Below are positions 1-7,965 of a stretch of DNA of 26,847 nt, one piece after another. Numbering within the stretch: the stretch's first letter is position 1; each line of letters opens with the position of its first letter. The stretch covers positions 1 through 26,847 of the forward strand of contig CAZPPK010000021.1 of NCBI GenBank assembly GCA_964588415.1. Direction: 5' to 3'. Made by a program: the position numbers and the translations under genes. Below the pieces are notes generated by a model that saw nothing but the letters and a program-made list of their open reading frames with translations, was not told where the DNA came from and made no database searches. The stretch comes from Sulfidibacterium sp964588415. GTDB taxonomy: Bacteria; Bacteroidota; Bacteroidia; Bacteroidales; F082.

Positions 1-996
1 TTTATAAAAATGCTCATCGTTTGATTCCAGGATTCGAAAGGTAGTATCATACATTTTTTGTGATGTTCCCATGTCAGTCCCATACATAACTCTATTTTGA
101 TACTTCGTTATAAACCTTTTCGTAGCTCTTGGAATAGCTGCTGTTTCAGCAAATCTGCCTGCAAGATCAACATATAGATTCGGATATTTATCGAGTATTT
201 GTCCTAACTTTTTCAGATCATAAGTTAAATTAGCGTAATGACAGGCTATAAAAGTTGTTTGCGGATGCTTTTTTACGGTATTGATCAGAATCTGTATCAT
301 CTGGGCATGTCCCAATTCTTTTTTATTATCTCTTCTCCAATCATAGGCGTTCATTAAGCCGTCATTTGTTGAATCCATCTTTTCATACATCCACATAGGA
401 TCAGCAATGTGTATACTTACAGGCATATGTAGCTTGGCACATTCGTCAAAAATAGGATCCATCCTTGGATCATCAGGATGCATTCCATAAGCCTTAGTGG
501 GGCTTGAATAAAACAAGCCCTTGCCTTTATCTCCCAACTCGCCAACTCCCCGGGCGCCTTCCTTATAATCTCGTTTTAGTTCTTTTATGGCTTTTTTATC
601 AAATCCGGGCTTTTTATATCCTGTATAATCAAGACCACAGTACATTATAAAGCGATTCGGATATCTGCCGGCAAAAGCTTTATACAAAGAATCGAATTTG
701 CCACCGGTTGCATAGGTCAGAATGATTGTCTTATCAATCCCAACTTTATTCATCGTTTTAACCCATTGGGCTATTTGCTTCGGACTGTGAACGAATTTTG
801 CATGCGAATGGACATCAATCACAGGATACTTCGCTTTAGTAATATGAGATTTTTTTACATGATAAATAGAGTGAGGTCTATAGTTTTTTAGCAAGATATT
901 TGTGGGAGATTTTTGAGCAATTACCAGGGAAGAGCTAAATAAAATTAATAGTACAGAACTAAATGTAATCAGTAAACCACTTTCAAAATTTTTCAT
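1..996 (-). CDS. Exported amidohydrolase (TIM-barrel metal hydrolase, amidohydrolase_2-like), 3' end cut by window
   Basis: The reading frame is open from an ATG at 996 to the window edge, giving 332 codons without a stop, so the C-terminus is missing. Residues 1-28 form a signal peptide (hydrophobic core ending LVIAQ), which places the enzyme in the periplasm. Metal-site motifs of the amidohydrolase superfamily are visible: DVHSH with H63 and H65, SIHIADP with H196, ACHYAN with H253 and YGTDMG with D308. This order fits the PF04909 (amidohydrolase_2) branch, whose members hydrolyse lactones, esters or amides or decarboxylate aromatics, so the substrate cannot be named. It is not an AgaA/NagA-type sugar-phosphate deacetylase, which would be cytoplasmic and of a different branch. 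It is the last gene of the minus-strand series, 154 bp after the GH36-like enzyme. Family call is firm; function is unknown. Confidence 0.85.
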   Translation of the reverse strand, partial: MKNFESGLLITFSSVLLILFSSSLVIAQKSPTNILLKNYRPHSIYHVKKSHITKAKYPVIDVHSHAKFVHSPKQIAQWVKTMNKVGIDKTIILTYATGGKFDSLYKAFAGRYPNRFIMYCGLDYTGYKKPGFDKKAIKELKRDYKEGARGVGELGDKGKGLFYSSPTKAYGMHPDDPRMDPIFDECAKLHMPVSIHIADPMWMYEKMDSTNDGLMNAYDWRRDNKKELGHAQMIQILINTVKKHPQTTFIACHYANLTYDLKKLGQILDKYPNLYVDLAGRFAETAAIPRATKRFITKYQNRVMYGTDMGTSQKMYDTTFRILESNDEHFYK

Positions 997-1025
997 GTCA
1001 TTTAAATATTATTATGAATATTGTT

Positions 1026-1118
1026 GGCACCGCGTCGAAGCATCTCTTCTCCACCTGATATCAGTTGAAGCGTTGCCGCATATACGATTTGAGGCTTCTA
1101 ATATAGTAACCCGGTGCC
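1026..1118. repeat. Inverted repeat in the 154-bp spacer between the GH36-like and amidohydrolase genes
   Basis: Seven-base arms GGCACCG (1026-1032) and CGGTGCC (1112-1118) are perfect complements. Inside them are GAAGC (from 1037) and GCTTC (near 1094-1098), and a perfect 10-bp palindrome CTGATATCAG lies at 1055-1064. The spacer could fold into a branched structure in the transcript. I could not fit it to a tRNA (no D arm or T arm in the right place) or to any RNA family I recognise. No credible gene is present in the spacer. Confidence 0.3.
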
Positions 1119-1150
1119 CAAGCTTCTATAGTTACGTAATCTTAACGGGA

Positions 1151-3175
1151 CTATTTCGCGGGCCTCCCCACCAAAATTCTTACCTCATAAGGTTGAAGCG
1201 TGACATCAAATTCATTCTTCCCACTAAAAGAACCGGATTCATCACTGTTGAAAAAACGAGGGTTCTTAAAATTATAAACCTGTGGATAACCTTTGGGTAT
1301 TTCCAGAACTTTTGTAACATCTACATGAAAATGTTTCACTTCTGCAGTAGGATTTCTTAAACTAATAATCCCTTTCTCAGGTGACCATGCGGCTCTTCCA
1401 TATACTTCCCCTTTTTCAGGGTCTCCTCCTATCCAATGAACGTCAACCAAAGTTTTAGCATTGGCTTTGGCCCAATGAATGGCATGTGCCAACATGTCCC
1501 AAATCTTTGATGAAAGTTCATGAGGATTTATGTATAGTTCCTGCAATCCGGTACCACTTGAGAAAAATGACCAAATATCATCGGATATATCCTGGTCTTT
1601 CATGTCGAAAGTCGCCGGCCTGCCATGATCTGCGATGCATATTCCATGATACATCAATGAATTAAGCGGATAAAGAGGCCCTTTCTCTACGATGTTCTGA
1701 TACGCTTCCCCGTCTCTATAAGTAATCCATTGCTGTCTGGTTGTTCCTGTGCCTGCAAATCCGGTGTCTCCCCCACTTCTCCAGATAGCATCTCCATAAT
1801 ACAGCCAATAAGGAGAAGCCCATGTCCCGGTCGTTAAACTAAAATAAATCGATGGTGAAATCACCCTGACAGAATCTACCAAACGAAGCAACGCTTCTAT
1901 ATCGCTATTGTAGCTTAAATCTGAACCAATTGCATTGTCTCCCTGACCGACGCCGTCAATCTTAAAGATGGAAATCCCGTATTGCTTAACGAAGTTCTCC
2001 ATAACATGGCTAAACCGATTAAAATATACAGGTCCGGCCAACGAGAACCCGTTCTCATTGGTCTCAAAAGGAGGATTTTGCGCTAACCCGTAACGTATTC
2101 TTTGAGCTTTGTCTTCGCCGTATCCGCCAAAAGGTGACATCCAAACGCCAAGGGTTGAATGATATTTTTTAACCAACGTCTCCATGTTAGAAAACCCGTC
2201 AGGGAAGCCGCTGTTAAATTCCCACAATGTCTTATTATTATCCCAGCCGTCATCAAATAAAAAGGCTTGCATCGGAGTATGCCGCTTTTCTATCAGACTA
2301 TCACCAAAAGTCCGGATCCAATCCATGCATTCTTTTTCATTTAATTTTGCCCCGTAGGAGTTAAACCATGAATTGAAATGTAAAAACTCCCGGTATGGGA
2401 CGGCGCGTTCCTGTTCTATGTAATACAAAAATGCCCTGCGCATTTGACCTTTCGGGGATACGCCCCAAGCAGTAGTATAGCTTACCGGTGAATTAGGAAC
2501 CAATGGTGTGTTTGCTTCCATAAAAGAAACTGCTTCGTTGCCTTTCACTGCAAAATGGCAAAGCGGATATTCAAAACCCATAAAGATTCCTTTGTTCATA
2601 TTCACCCAGGGTGAACCAGCTACAATTCCATCGGGTTTCATTCCGCTGTTTTCTGGCATCTCCAAAAGGGTTATCCGATCAACACTCAACGGGCTTTCAG
2701 GAATTAGAGTAAACTCCTGACGAAGGTAATTGGAGTGATCTTTCAATATGACTTTCCAGTGAATCTTTAAATGTGCTTTGCTACTATATATATCAGCTGA
2801 GATTTCCTCCCCATTTTCTTTGCCCGATTTTTTCACAGAGGAGCTGATCCCCTTAATTTTCCTGATTTGCGGAGTAGTCAGTATTCGAAAGCCATTGGAT
2901 GTGAGTATTTCACCATCGTGAAGCTGAATAGAAAACCAGGGGGTATTGTTCCAACCAATCTGTTGCCCGGTTTCTTTGTTTTGAAAAGTTTGAACTCTTA
3001 AAGTTTTATCTTTTATTGTCCACTGAGCCGAAAGTATATTATTTTGAACTAAAATATGGCCTTGTGATAATTGAATTACAGGATTTCCAATCGGTGGCCC
3101 TGGATAAACGGTCTGGCCAAAAATAACTCCTGCACAAAACAAGAATAATATAAAAATAAATAGATTCTTTCTCAT
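1151..3175 (-). CDS. Exported clan GH-D (GH36/GH27-like) glycoside hydrolase, putative alpha-galactosidase or alpha-GalNAcase
   Basis: This 674-residue protein has a signal peptide (about residues 1-20, ending IFG-Q) and no lipobox, so it is probably periplasmic. An N-terminal beta-sandwich-like region (about 25-260) is followed by a catalytic TIM barrel (about 265-560) and a C-terminal beta domain (about 590-670). Barrel motifs resemble GH36: LFDDGWD at 306-312, IFKIDG at 403-408 with D407 as the candidate nucleophile, and WRSGGD at 465-470 with D470 as a candidate acid/base. GH36-family enzymes cleave alpha-linked galactose or GalNAc with retention. The sequence is clearly different from the other GH36 protein in the window (7966-10029), and the assignment to GH36 itself is uncertain; related bacterial proteins are often loosely annotated. 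It sits 97 bp after a FucP-type permease gene, consistent with release and uptake of a monosaccharide. Confidence 0.75.
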   Translation of the reverse strand: MRKNLFIFILFLFCAGVIFGQTVYPGPPIGNPVIQLSQGHILVQNNILSAQWTIKDKTLRVQTFQNKETGQQIGWNNTPWFSIQLHDGEILTSNGFRILTTPQIRKIKGISSSVKKSGKENGEEISADIYSSKAHLKIHWKVILKDHSNYLRQEFTLIPESPLSVDRITLLEMPENSGMKPDGIVAGSPWVNMNKGIFMGFEYPLCHFAVKGNEAVSFMEANTPLVPNSPVSYTTAWGVSPKGQMRRAFLYYIEQERAVPYREFLHFNSWFNSYGAKLNEKECMDWIRTFGDSLIEKRHTPMQAFLFDDGWDNNKTLWEFNSGFPDGFSNMETLVKKYHSTLGVWMSPFGGYGEDKAQRIRYGLAQNPPFETNENGFSLAGPVYFNRFSHVMENFVKQYGISIFKIDGVGQGDNAIGSDLSYNSDIEALLRLVDSVRVISPSIYFSLTTGTWASPYWLYYGDAIWRSGGDTGFAGTGTTRQQWITYRDGEAYQNIVEKGPLYPLNSLMYHGICIADHGRPATFDMKDQDISDDIWSFFSSGTGLQELYINPHELSSKIWDMLAHAIHWAKANAKTLVDVHWIGGDPEKGEVYGRAAWSPEKGIISLRNPTAEVKHFHVDVTKVLEIPKGYPQVYNFKNPRFFNSDESGSFSGKNEFDVTLQPYEVRILVGRPAK

Positions 3176-3272
3176 GGTTTTTTGTTTTATGAACTTATTG
3201 TCCCAATTAATTCCCCCATTTTACTATGCATTTACATCAACAATCTATTGGTAAAAATCTTCTCCGGTACTT

Positions 3273-4547
3273 TCATGAAGGCTGCTTCCCAATTTTACAA
3301 GCCCAACCGGCGTAATAAAAAATAACCAGGTAACAAACCACTAAAATGGCATAAGCATGGGTGGTTCCCACCGATTTGAGTCCGGATAGATAACCATAGA
3401 GGAGCGGAATGGTAGCGCCTCCTGCGATTGACATAATCAAAAAAGCCGAACCTCGTTTTGTGAATTTTCCCAGGCCTTCGATGGCAAGTGGCCATATAGC
3501 CGGCCACATGATGGAGTTCGCAAAACCCAATAATGCGACAAAAAAAACTGAAGTGTATCCATGCGTAAATACGGCAATCACTGTAAAAATAATGCCCAAT
3601 AAAGAAAAATATTTAAGAGCCTTTCGCTGAGAAATATATCTTGGAATACTTATGATAGCCACCAAATAACCAATGATCATGGCAATCATCGTAAATGATG
3701 AGAAAAATTTTGCAACATCTATCTTAAAGCCAAGAGAAAGCCCGTAGTTAATAAGTGTATCCACGGCTACCACTTCAGCACCCATATAAAAGAACAAAGT
3801 AACCACTCCAAACCAGAAATAAGGAAACTGAAGAATACTTTTTCTTTTTACAACCGACTCAGAAGAAACCTCTTCTTCAGCTTCAACTTCAGGCAAGTTG
3901 GAAATTTTTAGCAACACTGCCAACACTATCAGGACAACAGCCATAACTACGTATGGGAGAATAACTTTGTCAGCGAGAGCGTTCAAAGCCGCAACTTTTG
4001 CCGGTCCTGCAAGACTCCCAAGGCCTTTACTTATTTTACCAATTCCGGTAAGAATAATAGCACCGAGTATAACAGGGCTTAAAATGCCGGCAAACTTGTT
4101 GGCAATCCCCATGATACTAATCCGTTTGGCCGCACTTTCAATTGGGCCCAAAATGGTTACATAGGGATTAGCAGCGGTTTGTAATACTGCTAAGCCGGTT
4201 CCCTGAATAAACAGTCCGGTTAAAAACCAAAAATAAGTCCGTGTTAAAGCCGCCGGAACAAAAACCAGGGCCCCCACGGCCATAATGGCCAATCCTAATG
4301 ACATCCCCTGTTTAAAGCCAACTTTTTCCAACAATTTCGATGAAGGAAGAGCCATCACAAAATAAGAAATATAAAAAGCAAAGGTTACCAGATAGGCCTC
4401 AAATGAACTTAATTCGCAAGCTGTTTTCAGATAGGGAATTAACGTCGCATTAAGCCAGGTAATAAAACCAAAAATAAAAAATAAGATACCGATGATAATG
4501 ATAGGGCCTGTTTGTTCCCCATTCTTTTTTGCAATTTGATTTTTCAT
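3273..4547 (-). CDS. MFS sugar permease, FucP/GluP family (sugar:H+ symporter)
   Basis: The 424-residue protein has about twelve hydrophobic segments and the hallmark sequences of the fucose/glucose-galactose permease group: GFITWLNATLIPYLK at 27-41 in TM1 and LQTAANPYVTILGP at 122-135, matching the LQTAANP(Y/F)V motif of FucP. It would move a monosaccharide across the inner membrane with protons. The specificity cannot be read from the motifs; family members carry fucose, glucose, galactose, N-acetylglucosamine and, in Shewanella, N-acetylgalactosamine (AgaP). Given the AgaS/GatZY genes nearby, a GalNAc or galactose permease is the leading inference. It lies between the beta-helix protein gene (222 bp upstream) and the GH36-like enzyme (97 bp downstream). 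Confidence 0.88.
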   Translation of the reverse strand: MKNQIAKKNGEQTGPIIIIGILFFIFGFITWLNATLIPYLKTACELSSFEAYLVTFAFYISYFVMALPSSKLLEKVGFKQGMSLGLAIMAVGALVFVPAALTRTYFWFLTGLFIQGTGLAVLQTAANPYVTILGPIESAAKRISIMGIANKFAGILSPVILGAIILTGIGKISKGLGSLAGPAKVAALNALADKVILPYVVMAVVLIVLAVLLKISNLPEVEAEEEVSSESVVKRKSILQFPYFWFGVVTLFFYMGAEVVAVDTLINYGLSLGFKIDVAKFFSSFTMIAMIIGYLVAIISIPRYISQRKALKYFSLLGIIFTVIAVFTHGYTSVFFVALLGFANSIMWPAIWPLAIEGLGKFTKRGSAFLIMSIAGGATIPLLYGYLSGLKSVGTTHAYAILVVCYLVIFYYAGWACKIGKQPS

Positions 4548-4769
4548 CTAAATAGTGTATTCAATTCACATTCTTATTTCAAACATCAATGTAAGTCTTC
4601 CGGCAGCATGACTTGGTCAAACGTAGATTCAAAGGGATTATAAGACTTTCTGTCCCATTTCTCACCAGAGTTCTATGTAAGCCAAGGATGCGCGTAATAT
4701 TGGACTGCATTCTATGACAGGTTTGCGGAAAACCCCATTTTTTAAATATTTCACTATGCCCTGTAACCA

Positions 4770-6392
4770 TTACTCAACCACAAATTTCCTAATATACTGC
4801 CCGTCCTCCCGGGTAATGCGGATGAAATAAATACCTCTGGGGAAAGCCGATACATCAATGGTTTTTGCACTGATAAACGGCTTGTTGCTTTCATACATCA
4901 ACCGTCCTGTTATATTAACTATTTCTGTTTTCTCGATTTTCCATTTTCCATTCTTAATTCTCAATTTATTTGTTGCCGGGTTGGGAAACAGAAGTACCTG
5001 CTCATGTTCTACCGATTGAGTCGTAGCAGAGACTCCATCATATTCATCCGCTCCAATATCGACCTTGCCGTTGACAACCCTTGGCCTGCCATCAATATCG
5101 TGTGTTCCGTACAACGGATTGCCAACACTATCGTTTCCGGGATTGATGCCGGTATCTATAGCCGGAGAACCTGCTGCAAGGTGCATATTTATGGGAGGGT
5201 TGACCAATTCAGGGTTGACATACCTGGCAAGTGTGTCGCTCCAACTCCCGGGTGACATAGTACTCTGCCCATAATAAATATTGTTATTGACCGTGATGAC
5301 TGTATTATTACTTCCCCATTCCTGCAAATAGGGCTGGCCAGATAAACCATAGAAAATATTGTTTTCAATAGTGATGTTGCTGCAGTTCCACTGAATAGCT
5401 AGCTCACCCTGTTTCCCCTGATAGGTTGTATTATTGAGAATGAAAATATTCATGGCATTGCCTTTGTTGAACGCGTAACCGCCTACCATTATATTGGCTT
5501 GGAAAGAGCCGGATACAAAATTGTTTCTTACAATAATATCCTGTGCGTTTTTTCCCTGGTGTTCACTGGCCACTTCAATGCCAATATCACAATCGTACAC
5601 GTTATTTCTTTCGATAGTAATATTTTCACCACCGTCAATATAGATACCGTCGGCACTCCGATCACCACCGTAAGTTGGATTGCTTAGAGAAGAAATATTA
5701 TATACCGTGTTGTGGATACACACGCCGTTTCTCGCCCTATCATGACCTGTCGGTCCCGTCCCTTCAAAACCAATAAAGTCAATGCCAATGTTATCATTGT
5801 CATGGATAATATTATTGGATACCGTGAAATTGGTGACATTTCCGTTGAACACCATCGATTCGCTCTGACCCAATTTGCAATTGTAGACTTCGTTTCCTAC
5901 AACAACCACATTACTAATTGGGGTAGCTTCGGTTCCATAAAAGGCTATTCCATGAGCATTGCCAGAGTCATTGTCTATATTGTGCACTTTATTGTTCCGG
6001 ATCTCAATATAACTGGAAGATCCGTCAACACTGATCCCGATGGGAGTACCGGAGCCTGAAAAATTTTGAATATCCAGTCCGATGACTCTGATATAATTCT
6101 GATCGGAAATAGAAATGCCCAGTTCCCCTTTCCCTGCACCATCTATAATGGCTCCGTCTTCTCCTATTAAAGTGATGTACCCCTTGGCAGCAGAACCGCT
6201 TTTTGAAAAAACAACCGATTCATTGTATTTTCCCGGTTTCACCCAAACGGTATCACCCGGATTGGCTGCATTGATACCTGCCTGAATAGTGGAATAATCC
6301 CCTCCAGAAGAAGCTACAATAATCTTATGGGCAAATAAACTGTGGAAAGAAAAGATCAAACATGTGAATAATAGAAAAGTAAAATGTTTCAT
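4770..6392 (-). CDS. T9SS-secreted right-handed parallel beta-helix protein (pectate-lyase-like fold)
   Basis: The 540-residue protein starts with a signal peptide (1-21). It opens with the typical beta-helix entry DYSTIQAGINAANPGDTVWV (32-51), which precedes many PbH1-type coils rich in N-N and I-x-I patterns (about 95-395), for example NITIERNNVYDC and NITIENNIFYG. A closing segment with SPAIDTG and DIDGRPR...DIGADEYD (409-452) is common in these proteins. Residues 467-540 form a Por/T9SS type A sorting domain (LLFPNPATNKL start, GIYFIRI core, RKFVVE end), so it is exported to the surface or medium. The fold hosts polysaccharide lyases, GH28-like hydrolases, epimerases and binding proteins; no catalytic residues could be assigned. 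The sorting domain contains an inserted-looking RIKNGKWKIEKTEI segment. Confidence 0.85.
   Translation of the reverse strand: MKHFTFLLFTCLIFSFHSLFAHKIIVASSGGDYSTIQAGINAANPGDTVWVKPGKYNESVVFSKSGSAAKGYITLIGEDGAIIDGAGKGELGISISDQNYIRVIGLDIQNFSGSGTPIGISVDGSSSYIEIRNNKVHNIDNDSGNAHGIAFYGTEATPISNVVVVGNEVYNCKLGQSESMVFNGNVTNFTVSNNIIHDNDNIGIDFIGFEGTGPTGHDRARNGVCIHNTVYNISSLSNPTYGGDRSADGIYIDGGENITIERNNVYDCDIGIEVASEHQGKNAQDIIVRNNFVSGSFQANIMVGGYAFNKGNAMNIFILNNTTYQGKQGELAIQWNCSNITIENNIFYGLSGQPYLQEWGSNNTVITVNNNIYYGQSTMSPGSWSDTLARYVNPELVNPPINMHLAAGSPAIDTGINPGNDSVGNPLYGTHDIDGRPRVVNGKVDIGADEYDGVSATTQSVEHEQVLLFPNPATNKLRIKNGKWKIEKTEIVNITGRLMYESNKPFISAKTIDVSAFPRGIYFIRITREDGQYIRKFVVE
4931..4966 (-). repeat. Short degenerate repeat inside the T9SS sorting domain coding sequence
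   Basis: The DNA consists of near-repeats of a TTCTCAATT / TTTTCCATT unit, encoding the charged K-L-R-I-K-N-G-K-W-K-I-E-K stretch (about residues 477-489 of the beta-helix protein). It sits between the first strand of the sorting domain and the next conserved strand (VNITGRLMY). From general knowledge, similar (K)LRIKNEKLKIEN-type tandem units recur in genomes of this phylum, both between genes and inside linkers, so this is probably a short copy of such an element. Confidence 0.4.
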
Positions 6393-6484
6393 TGTACTAA
6401 GTTTTTAATTTCCAGAAAGGATTTCAATTAATCTATAATAGATCCTAACTAAAAAATTGAAAGAATTTCATTTGTATCTACTTT

Positions 6485-7963
6485 TTACCAAATCAAATTA
6501 ATCAAAGTAGTTTCCCCTATTATATCATGAGCTTTAACATTAAGCAATAAAGTCTTATATTTTTCATCATAATTTGTATCCAATAAAGCAACATTTGAAT
6601 TTGTTATTTCAATTTTCTGAGGCGATGAAAAGCCTGTAATTTTTATAATCTGTGTTCCGTATAATCTTAAATTAACTGTGACTTTACCGTTATCACTGGT
6701 AAAACTGTAAACATTGTAAGTTCCGTCATTATAAACGTGATGGGGCAGGATAGAGGAGCCAATTGAATATTTCAACGTATATTTTTTTTGTTCCAGCACG
6801 GGTAAATACAGAAAGCCATATCCTTCATCTTCAAAATAGGAAGCAATTTCTTTATTATCTATGCTTGCAGCAGAAATATGCTGTCCTTTTGCTAAGGCTA
6901 CTTTCAGGACCATCCCGGCCAAAAATTCTTTTCCGTAGGCAATATCAGGCATTTTGGTGTTGTCAATTTCTACAACACCGACAGTTTTCTCTTCGACATC
7001 TGTATATTTTTTATACAACCACTGAGAATAGAATTGCTGCGTGTTTTTTGCAAGATACCGGTCTCTTTGTTTCTGAACCATTGTTAAATAATCGATCCAT
7101 TTCTGGTTAGTTTCGTCCTGGAGTGAATCATCAGGCGCAAGCCAGTTTGTCCAGTGCGACTCAACAAGATCTGATTGCTGCTCATCAACAGGTACCGTGG
7201 GTAAACAAGTGTAATCATGCCACATGGTACCATAAATATTTCTGTTAACAACCAATAATCCGTGATCAAAACCGCCGCCATTAGGTTTTCCTGGAGGATT
7301 TAACTCACTGACCTCTTCAAACATTGTATTGGCGTATTTAACACCTGCGGGGCCAAGAACAGAACCTGTACTGTATTTGCCATCAGGATTCCAGTAATAA
7401 CCATAGGCACAAGCCACAAAACTTTCGGGGAAAGAATGTCCGGCTTCTTCAGTTAGTCCGTACTGGGCCATTATTTCCTTAAAGCACTTTACGTGATCCT
7501 GCATTATTTCTTCGGGCCAGGGATGATCTTCGTCCAGGTTATACCACTCCGCCCTTTTGCGTTGGTTAGCTTCAGGCCAGTATTCGTGTAAAATGCCGTG
7601 CAAGCCAAACTCAAGATGGGCTGCATTTTGCTTTACATAATCCATGATTTCTATTTGCTCATCACAAATATTTTCCGAATTATCCCAGTTTTCTCCATCA
7701 GGGTTTGTGGTAGGATATTTACCCAGGATATTTAATCGATCCATCTCGCCGAGGATGAATAACCCCATCAGCCTGATTCTCATGGTTTCGGCAACTTTGA
7801 CCACACATTTATAATTGTCAACATCCATTTTCCGGTCAATTCCGACGCGAAACGGTCCCTGATGATCGCCATAACCGTGATCATTGCCTGTCATCCAGCC
7901 AAAATCGTCAATCGCAAAGGCAAAGGGTCTGGGAAATATTATTTCTTCTTTTCTGTCACTCAT
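6485..7963 (-). CDS. Putative polysaccharide deacetylase-like (NodB/DUF2334-type fold) protein, no signal peptide
   Basis: I do not recognise a named family with certainty. The 492-residue protein begins MSDRKEE with no signal peptide, and the start is fixed by a 2-bp gap after the GH36 gene stop, so a cytoplasmic location is predicted. Residues 13-24 (FAFAIDDFGWMT, D19-D20) resemble the Asp-Asp motif 1 of NodB-type deacetylases. FGLHGILHEYW at 119-129 (H122, H126) resembles the H-x3-4-H metal motif 2. FPESFVACAYGYY (178-190) sits where motif 3 would be expected. The last 100 residues look like a beta-sandwich. This would suggest a metal-dependent carbohydrate deacetylase or a hydrolase of the same fold (DUF2334-like). 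The context, between a GH36 lipoprotein and a beta-helix protein, supports action on a glycan-derived molecule. In a GalNAc pathway it might supply the missing deacetylation, but that is speculation. Confidence 0.6.
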   Translation of the reverse strand: MSDRKEEIIFPRPFAFAIDDFGWMTGNDHGYGDHQGPFRVGIDRKMDVDNYKCVVKVAETMRIRLMGLFILGEMDRLNILGKYPTTNPDGENWDNSENICDEQIEIMDYVKQNAAHLEFGLHGILHEYWPEANQRKRAEWYNLDEDHPWPEEIMQDHVKCFKEIMAQYGLTEEAGHSFPESFVACAYGYYWNPDGKYSTGSVLGPAGVKYANTMFEEVSELNPPGKPNGGGFDHGLLVVNRNIYGTMWHDYTCLPTVPVDEQQSDLVESHWTNWLAPDDSLQDETNQKWIDYLTMVQKQRDRYLAKNTQQFYSQWLYKKYTDVEEKTVGVVEIDNTKMPDIAYGKEFLAGMVLKVALAKGQHISAASIDNKEIASYFEDEGYGFLYLPVLEQKKYTLKYSIGSSILPHHVYNDGTYNVYSFTSDNGKVTVNLRLYGTQIIKITGFSSPQKIEITNSNVALLDTNYDEKYKTLLLNVKAHDIIGETTLINLIW

Positions 7964-7965
7964 TT

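Noticed and set aside
1..996. Assignment of the left-edge amidohydrolase as the missing AgaA/NagA deacetylase.
   Set aside because: It has a signal peptide and amidohydrolase_2-type motifs, whereas AgaA/NagA are cytoplasmic and act on sugar phosphates.
1026..1118. Possible tRNA, because of a 7-bp acceptor-like stem.
   Set aside because: No D arm, anticodon arm or TTC-containing T arm can be placed at the right spacing.
995..1360. 121-codon open frame on the plus strand.
   Set aside because: It mostly overlaps the spacer and the 3' end of the GH36-like gene on the other strand, shows no domain and has non-coding-like composition.
4579..4770. 63-codon open frame on the minus strand whose ATG overlaps the stop of the beta-helix gene (TAATG).
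   Set aside because: The overlap is suggestive of translational coupling, but the product shows no recognisable domain, no hydrophobic segment and a cysteine/arginine-rich composition typical of non-coding frames. Treated as spacer.
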